Origin: Harmothoe impar
Taxonomy: Eukaryota; Annelida; Polychaeta; Phyllodocida; Polynoidae
Direction: 5' to 3'
NCBI GenBank assembly: GCA_947462335.1
Contig: OX381710.1
Span: 26,567,772 to 26,631,771 of the forward strand
Length of the DNA: 64,000 nt
A program made the position numbers and the translations under genes. Positions 33,101-45,100 of the stretch are shown here, in pieces (position 1 is the first letter of the stretch; each line of letters begins with the position of its first letter). The notes below the pieces were generated by a model. The model was given only the letters and a program-made list of their open reading frames with translations. It did not search any database and was not told the DNA's origin.

Positions 33101-36100
33101 AATGCTGCATTGATTAACAATGCAAACCTGCAGAACAAGCATGCTGCCATCTGGTTTCTAATATACCTTATGGTGGTGTCCAGGTAGGCAGTGGAAAGGG
33201 GAGTGACAACTGAAAGGAACAGCCAGTACACTCACCAAGCACATGCAGGCATCAGTTTACTACAACATGGAGACTGCTGGCTGCTTGGAGACTTGCAAAT
33301 CCAATGAGTAGGACATATCCTCTAATATATTTTTTGGTTGGTATTTTGTCTGTTACATGATAGGCCATAGACCAATAAAAACAATTTCACTTCTGCATTT
33401 TACCTAAATAATAGCTGCAGGGATCAATTTGTATTTACAAGTGGTATGCAGTTTGGAATTCTCGGTGACTGATTGTAAACTTAAGATGCTGATAACTAGT
33501 TTTTGAGTCCAGGTAGGAAATTAAATTTACAACATACCAAAACTTCAATATTTTGGGGGAAACTTTTCTTTTTGGACCTATCATGAATTTCAGTAAATTG
33601 AATGAGGTATGTGACAGCCAAAGTCTGGTTATTTTGGGGCCATAATAGGCCTCCAATGGTGGCGCTGCAGTCAGGTACCCTGCCATGCCTAGTATTATAT
33701 ATCGATTATCTGCCTAGGATACTGACAAGCCTATTCTATAACATTAGCGCCAATATCCCATGGGCTATGGAATATTGAAATCATTATTCCAAGCCATGGG
33801 ATATTGGGTTCTTGCCCAAAGGATATTGGGCACAGGTCACCTGGGTAGAAATTAGAATGACCTGATCTATTTGGAGTGGATCAACCGATTTAGTATGAGG
33901 TCATAAGGACACCAAAACACGTATTGGCCCCATCACATGGCTCACCCGTTGATTCCAGGATCTTTGTCAGGGATATATCCGTAACTGATGAGTATCTGTA
34001 ACTACCTTTGATATAGACTGTTGTAGTATATATTGTGGTACTTACTGAGTGCATGAGACAAGATGGTGGCGAACGGGGATATGGCGGTAGCAGCTGGGGT
34101 ATTGGGAGTGCTGCTTAGTGTGCTCATCTGTAAGAAATGGAGACATCATTACTCATCACCTGGTGTCACGGTACATATTTGCCTCGTAATGTTGTACTCA
34201 GATATAGTGCCAATGAAAAACAGCACTACTATGCATATATACTCAGACCTTAAATTCAACAGACAATCCCCAATAACTAATAATTCCCGGCCCAAATTGT
34301 TGTCAGAGGCTTGGGTAAAAGAAAGTTAGTTGTAGCCATGGTAACTTGGGATGATGATTGGGAGGTTAATGGTCATGGTCAGAGGTCACTGGAGGCACGT
34401 GTAAAATTTCTCCAGTTTAGGTAAGTCAGTTTCCATGACAACTAACGCAAAATTGGTACACACTTTATTAACTGGGAGGCAGATTAAAAAGCAGATATGT
34501 GTTCAGCTTTAATTCAAGGGGGTCATTCAATACTGTACATTAAAATGAGCCCAATATTTCGGCCATCTGAAGGTGAAAAGTAGGGTCAGATTTAGATATG
34601 TTGAAACTTATCACATGCTGACAAACACGGTGATATTAATAACCGAAACATTAATGAGATATATAGCAAAACCACGCTATGCACCATAGGAATTGGCGTC
34701 TGTCAAATGTAATTGTTTCTATTAATGTTTTCCTAATTGAACTGTTCAAGTGAAAGATTTATATAACCATTTATTTCCCAACCCACAAGAACTGTACACA
34801 TAGACATACCTCGACGTAGGTTCCGGGAAACCATCCTTCTTGTTGCATGCACAAGCCCTTCCACCATCCGTTCTCATGCATCTCCAGCACGGCCACCTTG
34901 TCACCCACACGTAGTGGTAGGTCCCCCTCCTGTTGGGGCTCGTAGTCGTACAGAGCCACGTGCTCTACAACAAGAAACAAGCCAGGTTAGAGTAGGGATC
35001 TGGTAATTATTCCTTTCGCAATTGAAGTAGACTAAAAAGTAATATGTCATTTATGCCATGGTCTAGCAATATGGAGAATTGACAAAGTCAAGTACCAAGA
35101 TTGAATTTGAGGGCCGAGTTAGCACTCATATTTAGAAATAGTCCTTAATATCACTCGCTATCAAACTGATTTCTGATAATTCAGTCATAGCTGTACGTAA
35201 AAACCTACCTATGGCAGTAATGTCTCCCTCAACATCATTATCGAATTCGTTAATGTCCCAGTCTTCAGAGTCGGGTGTTTCAGGTGACCGGTGGCGGCTC
35301 TGTGCGTCCTGGTGCACGGGTGAACTAGGATCCTTCTGTGCAGATAACAGCGATAACAGGACTACTGTGAAAAGTGTTCAGTCTGGTCTTATTCTGTATT
35401 CTTTTAACTGACATTATTTGTGTTGCGAGTAATTGAGCCGAAATTGTACACTGAAATCACGTTAAACGCTAAATAACCTGCAGTGTGATTTATGCAATAT
35501 TCTCAAAGTCTGCGTACGGGTTTTAAAAATATAGGACAGTACTAAAATATCAATTTTCAGACCCCAGGTGCAGGCTATGCTTATTCTCAAAATCTAGCTG
35601 TGTGCAATACGCGAGGATTTACGGTAGTACATGTTAAATGTTGTTTGATGTCACTTTCATCCACACACCAACCACTCACCTGTGACACATATAAGAGGGG
35701 CACAATGCCCTCCTCCCCTGACGAGTTCCTGACCCGCACCCAGTCGTTGGACACGGTGGACACATGTAAGAGCAGCTCGTCTGCTGTGATGGGTAGCTCA
35801 TCGTCTTGGCGCGGCTCGTAGGAATATAGCGCTCTGTAACTTAGGTTGCCTAAATCACATGGAGGCAAGGCTGGAGGTTCTGAAAACATGTTTATCTGTT
35901 TAGTAGTTATAAATATGTGAAATATGCCACAACATTTGACATACATCCCGAAGTCAAGGCTAAACCCCAAACCGCTCCCCTCCCAATCCTTTACCAATCC
36001 AGAAACCAGTAAAGCTCTACAGCATAAATATGTTGGCAAAATACATATCCATATCACTATTTTAGTAGCTTGAGAAATAATTGTTTAACCCTTTGCGGGC

Positions 36101-39100
36101 CACATAGTGCTTTTATGTGCTATGCTCTTTATCAGATGCATCATGCCGACACTTTGGGAGTGTATCAATGCCATATACGGTCGACATGACACATGTCATA
36201 GTGCAGTAAGTACTGTAAGGCATTATGTGGCCTTTAAAGGGCTATACAGCAGCACCTGTAGCAGCCTGCCACCCACCTGGTTGCTCCTGTGTGACGGCAG
36301 CAGCCTCCCTACTGATACAGTCCTGGAGGATCTTGTCAAAGCCGTGGTGTACCACCTCCATCTCCTCCTGGGCCGCCTCCTCCTCCTGCACGGCCACATG
36401 GCGCTCTGCCTGACAGTTAATGTACATGTCCTCCTCCTCCTCCACCCGCTCCACCTCCTCCCGCCGGTTAATGTACGTGTCCTCCACTACAGGCTCCTCT
36501 ACCTCCTCCTCAGCCCTCTCCTCCTGTAGGGTACAGGAGGCATGAGAGCCTCCAGAGTGCCGCTCCTCCCCAAACGACTCAGCCAGGGGGATGGGCTGGA
36601 GGCTGCTCTCCAGGGGCTCTAGTTTGTAGTAGTCCTTATTGATAGGCGTGGATACCTGAGGGGTGAGAGAAGGGAGGGTTAGTGGGTGTCAATTACAGAT
36701 ATACCACAGTTGTGGGACAGGTTTATGTGGACACATGTAGAGGAGTATATATATACCACTATATTGGTGTACACATGGGTGTTTATGGCCGAGGTGACCA
36801 GTGGGAAAGGGTCGGAATGACCAGAATTATCGTTTATTGTCCTAAAGCGGATTGCCTTAGGCTAAAACAAATATATGTATGGCAAGCCTTCGCTACTTGG
36901 AGCTTCTCGTTTCTAATCTATGAAATATGCTTTTTTGTTCACTGTAAAAAGTAAAACATTTAAAACGCTCCATTTATCCACTATGTGTTACCGACAGATA
37001 TCAAAGGATCCCTTGGAATAGTGAGGAAACCGTGGCTACCACCTTTTTTTTTAAATGGCATAGTTAAACGGCTAGCCAAATAACCTGATGTGTTGTTCCC
37101 AGCCTAGTCAACGAAGATACTTTAATTATCACTTCTCTTTGTATTTTTTTGTGTGTTATATCTACCATTTCCATCTATACGTTCTTAATTTCCATGAGGT
37201 AAATCCCTACAGAAAATGTTCGGTGATGTTCAAAATATTCACCAACAGTCATTTCTGAGCAGTTTCCATATGCGTTTACACAGGATATGAATGTTTCAGT
37301 ATAACGCCAGAATAATAGGTTCATGTTTGCCTTTCTCTTCGCTGCACACAGGCCACTACTATCATTAAGCGATTATTTCAATGCAACCATTGTTTAACGA
37401 GACACAAAATAAGGAAATGATAAACATTTGCTGAACCAACATCTTTCGTGTCAGTTTATATATGCCTTATGTGTAACATTTATCAAGTATGAGGTAGAGT
37501 ACTGAATGCAGTATATACCACTCAATGAAATGTCTACTTTGTGCAAAGTATAGCTGTCTGGGTTAGACTAATATTGGTCAATTGATACTAGAAACTCATT
37601 CTCAACAACGAAAAAACTCAAAAAAAAAAAGTCATTCTCAACATCAGCATATCGGACAGGCATCATGCTTATTTAATATGCAGGATGAAAGGCACTATAT
37701 ACAGCAAACAATGGTTCTAAACGAAAATGTCCACTTTAAAATGGTATGCACAGGTAACACCATTCTACACGATCCTATTGTTAAGGGGTGTGTCCATTGT
37801 GTAGCTCTTACATAATGGAGGGTTATACTTGGACTTTAATAGGCATGCTGCAATTATGCTGCAGGGGTGTTGAGCTGTGAATAATAGCTTTCCAACCGGA
37901 GTAACATAGTACACAGGGCATGAGAGGTACAAGCTGAGCAACATACAGTTAAACCATTCTTTATAGCATGCTAACATCTGTACAAGGAAAATACCAACCG
38001 TCTCTATTACAACGATATTTGTAAAACAGAAAAAGCAGTACATGCACCTTCGTGTGACTATTGTTTATATTAACAGTATTTAGAGAACTGTTGATAGACC
38101 TTGTGAGTGAGCTGCACTGTATTGGTACAGGAGACTATTTGAACGGGGATTTATGTAACTTTCTCCACACCAGTCGAATACATACATGCTCTGAATGTTT
38201 GTTGCTCAGCGGGGGCCTCTCAAATACTGTATCAATCATGTTGTACTCAGGTGAAAGCTTTGTATTACAACTAATGATAGAGTGGTCATTATTCAACACC
38301 TGGGTGGGGGGGGGGGCACTACTTTCTTCTTTGACCCCCTCAGAGGGACACAAGGCCCCCCCCCCCATGTTGTTGAATAATGACCATTCCTATGGTGAAA
38401 ATATCAGCAATTTGCACATCGTGAATTACATGCTTTTGAACTGAAAAGGTGGGAATTATTGATGAAAATAAAATAGCAGAAATAAATCATATTAGATATC
38501 TAGTAAAAAGCGGTGGTGACTTGGACTGCCTGCATTCCCGCGGGTGTCCTGTAGTATTAGATATCACATTATTGACAAATATGGAAGGAAAATGGACATA
38601 ATCATGACTTATATGCACAGCATGAACAAAACAGACATACACGCACATTCACTGGTCACAACACAGAGGGCCCACACTAACAGGCACAATACACAGCACA
38701 AGGCACAATACACAGGCACATGTAACACGTATAAAACAAGCATTAGGCATGTATAAAGGTAAGTTGTACTATTCTACACGTGATGGTGCAGGACGGTGAC
38801 CCCTACACACTACATGGGCGTGTGTTACCATGCGTGACAAGGTTAACAGCTAACTAGAGCAGCACCTAGAGTATTAAGGTGGATGCAGGTGCCTTTTAAC
38901 ATGGGCCACATACCTACCAATGCTCCCTGCTAATCCCATGGATTAAAGGTCTTGATCTGGTTCTTTGTACCTCGGTAATCTTAGGTTTGTTTATTTAGGT
39001 CGTATTGGGGGTTTGTATATTATAGGATGCAGCAGTAACTGGATTGGACCGAGTATTTATATCTAATGTTACAGCCTTACCCATTAAGGTTAACACTTAT

Positions 39101-42100
39101 GCCTTAAGTGGAGCCAATTAACGTATCGCTATTAACGCCAATATAGAGGAGTCTAAGACAGTTAGCCTGTAGAAATGTTAGGATTTATAAGGGTTTGCCT
39201 CGACTCTATCTTGCACCATACGTGTGGTTACCACACGCCGGATTGGGGGATATCCGAATTCTACATGTAATTTATTATAAATGGATATCATTTTCAAACC
39301 TAAAACCGTTTTAAATAGGTAGGGTGATCTAGAAACACTAAAAGATGCAACCCTCCCCCTTTGTACTCAAATCTACATTGAATCCAGATGACTCCTACCA
39401 AAAAATCCCACTTTTCCCACAGTCCATGGTCAGAGAGCATTGGTTGGCTGCTATATTAATCTACATCCATCACTGCTTGCCTGTGCTTTGCTCCAGGCCT
39501 TCTCTAGGTCATTAAATATGGACTGGAGCAGATTCTCCTCTCCTCCTGAGGAGGACCCAGAGTGGGGTCTCCTCAGGGTGAAGTCTTCCTCCAGGGCAGG
39601 GTCCTGGCTGGCCTCCTCCTTGTGTTTGGGCACCATCGGCTGGGTGGCCTCGGTCTCCGGGTCGGGCAGCGGGGCGGTAGGGGGCACCGGGACCGGCCGG
39701 TCCTGGATGGAGCGCTGTGGTCTGCCCTATAACCCAATGGTTACTACACGTTTTTACCTCTGGGGTCGGTTATGTTATATTGGGGATATTATCACCAGAA
39801 ATGATGTAATTCTACCATGTGGCATAAGTTAATATGGTAAGGTATTGGTGTGGAAAATGATTTAGAATACTATTTATATTTAAAAAAATCCCTTCAATGA
39901 ATTGAAGATTGGAGATTATAAGAATTTAGAACATTTGCAAATATCCTTTTTTTTTTTGTGAAATGGCTTCTGCTAAAAAATAGTGTGACCAAATTAACAC
40001 ATTAATCATATAAATAGTGCGACCTCATCCAAACTGTACATGGCAGAGTTATCATTTCTGGTACTACATACATGTATTTTGTCATAGACAGCATACTTGG
40101 TACAACTTTGTATTCTTAAAGTACATGTATTATCAGGCCGGAGGCTGACAACTGCTAGGGCAGGCAGTGCTTTGCAATACGGAAGGAAAAACACCGACCA
40201 AACTGCTAAACTAGCACAAGCCTTGCCAAGAGATCTAATATCAGCGGGCACTAGAGGGTAAAAGTTGTCCAACCTTAACACACACAGCTATGTATTACGA
40301 AATGCCCTACTTCTACTATAGTGCTGTATAGGGCTTGTGTGGATCTTTTTTTAAACCACACAATACTAGCATCTGTAAGCCCCCAAATGTATAGTGCCAT
40401 TTGGGATAAATATAGACCCATCAAATAGTGAAACGTATATATATAGGACTCGTCCTAATATAGCTATCAGTATACTAAGGTGTTTTATATAGGCTTGATC
40501 TAATGATATTGCGTCAATGGCACATTTTGTATACTGCATGTATCATTGCATGTATATATACGGTATATACAATACATAGTATACATCAAGCGAAACTGCT
40601 AGTCACAAATAACAGTAGTTTCTAATTTTATGCAAATCATACCTTTTAATGCTACACAGTTTAACATGAGATGCAAACACACCTTCTTGATCAGAACTCA
40701 TGAACTGTCATATTAACTCATGGTACAACGTTATAGAAAATCCTGCAGTACTTACAGCCTGGAAGTCCACCTCGTCCAGGCCCCTGTTGAGTACGCTGTC
40801 CCTGCTGCTGTGGCTGCTACTCTGTGTGGTGGGCGGCCTGGGGTGCTGGTGACGGCTAGTGTGCTGGTCTGCCCGCAGGTGGCGCGAGTGGCGGCCTCCC
40901 ATGTCGTCAGTGTAGTCCTCAAGCGTCGCACAGGAATCTAGCCAAACACATCAAAGACAATAGACATAGTTAGGAGGTTCAAATGACACCAAGGCTGGAA
41001 CACAATTAATCACAGTAAATGTTTGTTGTATTGCTGAGGTGTACAAGGACGGAAATGTGGAACGGTGACGTAGGCCTAGAGTATCAACGTTTCGACCAAT
41101 TTATTGCCATCAAATTTCAGGATCAATTAACATGTGTTTTTCCCCCTTTTGTTAGCCCCCCCCCCCCGCACATCCCTAAATCGACCCATCTATAAAGCTG
41201 TGTGAAAAGGAAAAAGAGGGAAGTCACTGATACAAACAGCGGTCAGTCGTTCAGCTACGGTACTATTTTTTACTCATTTTACCATTTTTTCATGATTTTT
41301 ACCACTTTAGCATTTGCTCCCATTTTCTTTTGTCCGTCACTCATATTTCATGTAGCAGATGGTGTGACAATGTTTTGTCACCATTAACATTTTACCTACA
41401 TAGATCAAGCCTGATAAATACAAGTCATGACACAACCGAGCAAAGCTAAACACATACAGATGGTACCCTATTATATAAAAAGGTTTACTGACACAGGAGA
41501 CTGAGGAGTGTCAGCTCTTTAACTCAGTTTGAGGGGTAGCCACCATTTATAAACATAAATCAGACTCGGACAGTGGGCTGTATTCTAGATCGAGCAAAAA
41601 AAAACAAAGCATATGTAACACATACTTTCATAAATCAGACTCGGACAGTATTCTAGAATGAGTGAAACCTCAAAAGCTACACATTTTAACACATACTTTC
41701 ATATAATTATGAACCATTATTTTACCACCAAATAAGTAAATACTGTTCTAAGGGTGACAACTGGCTAAAGCCCCCCCCCCCCCCCCCCCCCATGATTCAT
41801 AAACCGAATTGGATCACTGATCAGTAAAGCCTGACTAACCAATGCCAAACAGCCACAGGTCGGGGGACATTGATTGTCTTCGTAATAGACTTATACATAC
41901 CTAGTCTTCTAGAGCCTTACTACCTTAATATGAATATGCTGAGCCTATTGGTATAAATTGACATGGTATATATTGCGCCTACCTCTATTCCTGATGGCTA
42001 TTTGTCATGTAGGCTACTCTCCAATGTTAAACACAGGCCCCTGACACAGGCCCCCTCCACCAGCAGTGTCAAACAGCTAATGGCACATCAGCTCAATTCA

Positions 42101-45100
42101 GTGCCAATCACATCATTACTGAACGAGGATGTGCCACGCTATTGAGGCCATGTGGGTTTACCCAGTCTCCAAGCACCAGCAAGGAGGTCCGACCCTTGGG
42201 TATAGTGATATATGTCATATTCAGTATCTGATTGGAGTTAAATTGTAATGAAGGTACCCCCTGCCATTGTGTTAATAACCCATTTTGTAATTGTGTATCT
42301 AATATGTACTTTTATATGTAAGTGGCAGATGACGACAACTTGCAGAAAACCTTACAACTTTGGTCTAGAAATTAGCACAATCAAATACAAATCATACCAT
42401 ACAAATAATACAATTTCTGCAAATGTAGAAGGGAGCTCTCTGCATTATAGAGCTTACTTTGACTACCAGAATATCCCGAAACCCTTCAAATACAGTTCTG
42501 AGAGCTGCTATACCGTAAAGCAGTCCAGGGTTGACAATCAGTGTATAGCGGGCTACATATCATAGGGTCTGATGGGTCAACTATATGTAACAAATATTTC
42601 TATCTTTTTCGGCTTGTCATTGTAATGACTATTACAGTTTCAGCTTTGATACTAGGTTGCTGAATTGGTGGTGTATATAGTTCGAGAGAAAGGTGAGACA
42701 AATTGCACTAAAGAGGCCGCTAGTGAACGAAGTAAATGGACACCGCTGCCCCCTGCCGTATGAACTAAGAAAGTACACTAGATGAGGGTCTACATGTCCA
42801 TTCTTAGAACAGCCCATGTCCTAGGTTAAAAACGACATGGGACATGGTGGTTATTCCGTGACATGGGACATGACCTCTTCTTAGATTCAACATGGGACCC
42901 CTATTTTACAGGGCCCCAAAATGTATTTGCAAGTCTGCTAGGGGGAAGAAAGCAACACCCCTCCCCCATATCCATTGCCTCCTCCATGGCAAAGGTGCAA
43001 ACGTGTCTCTGCAGAGGATGAGCATGTCTTTAGTTCAACACAATGTGTACAAGTAACTAGATATAGATTGCAGAGATAAGCTTACCTTGGTAAACCCTCT
43101 CTACATAGTTGGCGGGAAACCAGCCCTCCTGTGGGCCGTGGTAGCCCCTCCACCAGCCGTCCGTCTTCTCCACCACGTCTATGACGGAGCCGGCCTCCAG
43201 CCGCAGCTGGCTGTCCTCTGTGGGGCTGTAGGGGTACACGGCGCGGTACAGCTCCGTGCCTGAAATACACACCACGGGGAGCTGCTCAGTGAGCTGCTCA
43301 CAGCTAGCACGGCTACATGCTGCAGGACGATATGACATGGAGTAGGGCCAAGGGAGTGCTCATTTCTTGGGGGAGGGGGTCGTTGCATTTTTGGTGCAGA
43401 CGTGTGTAAAAGTTTTACAACAGGGGGGGGGCGAAATAATGTGGACCCCTCTTGAGGACTCCCTCTTGAGGACCAAAAAAGGGAAAAGTGTGCATTCCTA
43501 TAGCTCAATAGGGCCTGCCCCGGTCAATTTAAGCGGGGGGAGGGGGGCAAAAAAATAATAGACCCCTCTCGTTGTTGGGGGGGGGGGGGGGGTCGCTCGC
43601 ACGGAAATCCACCAACCCCCCATCAATGTTGTTAAAAGATGACCACTCCCCAAAGCGCTGGCATTTTTGAAGCACAAAACAGGTGTACCCCCCCCCCCCC
43701 CGCGTGTAATAATGAGCACTCTCCTAAGTGTGTGTAGGACAGATGGTAAACATGACAACAAATGGATGTACCACTAATAGTAATCCTAAACGTATACCAT
43801 GATGGGAATAACATTGAGGGACGGGAATGATTCTTCTCTCATTATTGTAGGCAGTAGTTGACAGTCTACTGTTGACTTCTTCGTGTGAGGGGGGGGGGGG
43901 GGTGTCTTAATCATTTTGATTTTCTTTCATATTGCGGTTTGAAACTCCATTCTTATTAATTGATGCAATCAATTTTGTAATTTCAGATTAGGTAAACACC
44001 ACAAAAACCATGTTCACGTTCATGGTATGTCATTATGATTGTCATCGATGATATTGCTTCTAACAAGAAAAATCAAATATACCAGTAGAAATGATATGCC
44101 ACGTTAAAGCGTATGGGATAGTAAATGGTGGAAACTAGTAAATGGTGGAAACTTAGGAAATAATAGTCACACTGACATTCAGACCTATACCCTAGCAATG
44201 TTGTTTTTTTGTTTTTTCACCCCACCCCCTCCCCACACACACACTCGGGTGCTAAACATCCCTGTGCGACTGAAAAACATGTATACGCGCACTGGCTAAG
44301 CCGGTGGGTATTTGGGATGGGGAGGGGAGGTAAGGCGGAGCGGGGGGAGGCAATGGAGATGAGCTAGTTGGTGAAAGGAGTAAATAAAAGCACCCACAAT
44401 AAAAAACAACATAGCCTGCATAACTGTGTCGACAAGGTAAACGGTCCTGCAGGCTGGCTAGTATACATTTATAGAGGAGAAAACGGTGCAGTGTCTACAT
44501 AGTACATGTACATGGGTTGAATAGATGGCGTGGAAAACCGGTGTGGAAATACGGGAAAGAAGTTGAACATGAAAGTACACTTGTGAGTTGTAGGGAAGCT
44601 TATCACTGTGAAAAAAACCGTATCTTGTTTCCACTTAGAAACATAGTGGGGATGTAATTGGTTTTGGCTAACTGACTCATAATGGCCTTTTCTTGCTGCC
44701 TTTTTCCCCACCCTTTTTAAGGTGAAACAACATTTGGGGGCGCTGTCCCTTTACATAGGATGTGCAATCGTTACTGGGTAGTAGCGAAGGGAGTGGTCAT
44801 TTTTTAACAACAGGGGTGGGGGGGCGGTGGATTTTTCGTGCGAGTGGGTCACAACTTTTTTGGTCCGCCCCAAGGGAAAACTCAAACAAATTTCGGTTTC
44901 CCCTCCCCTATAGGCAGGTTGAAAATGGCCGCGGCGGACCCCTTTGAGCTATAGTAACACGCGGGCTTTTTCGCTGAAAAAGGGTGCAATTTCTTTGTCC
45001 CCCCCCCCCAAAAAAAAGGGGTCCAAATTTTTTTGGTCTCCCCCTTCAAGGGGTCCAAATTGTTTTGCCCCCCCCCCCCAAATCCACCACCACGCTGTTG

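Noticed and set aside
38061..38444. 127-codon + strand frame overlapping a MITE
   Set aside because: Half of it is the hairpin MITE; no conserved features.
42248..42565. 105-codon + strand frame in an intron
   Set aside because: No domain, no splice context, AT-rich; likely chance.
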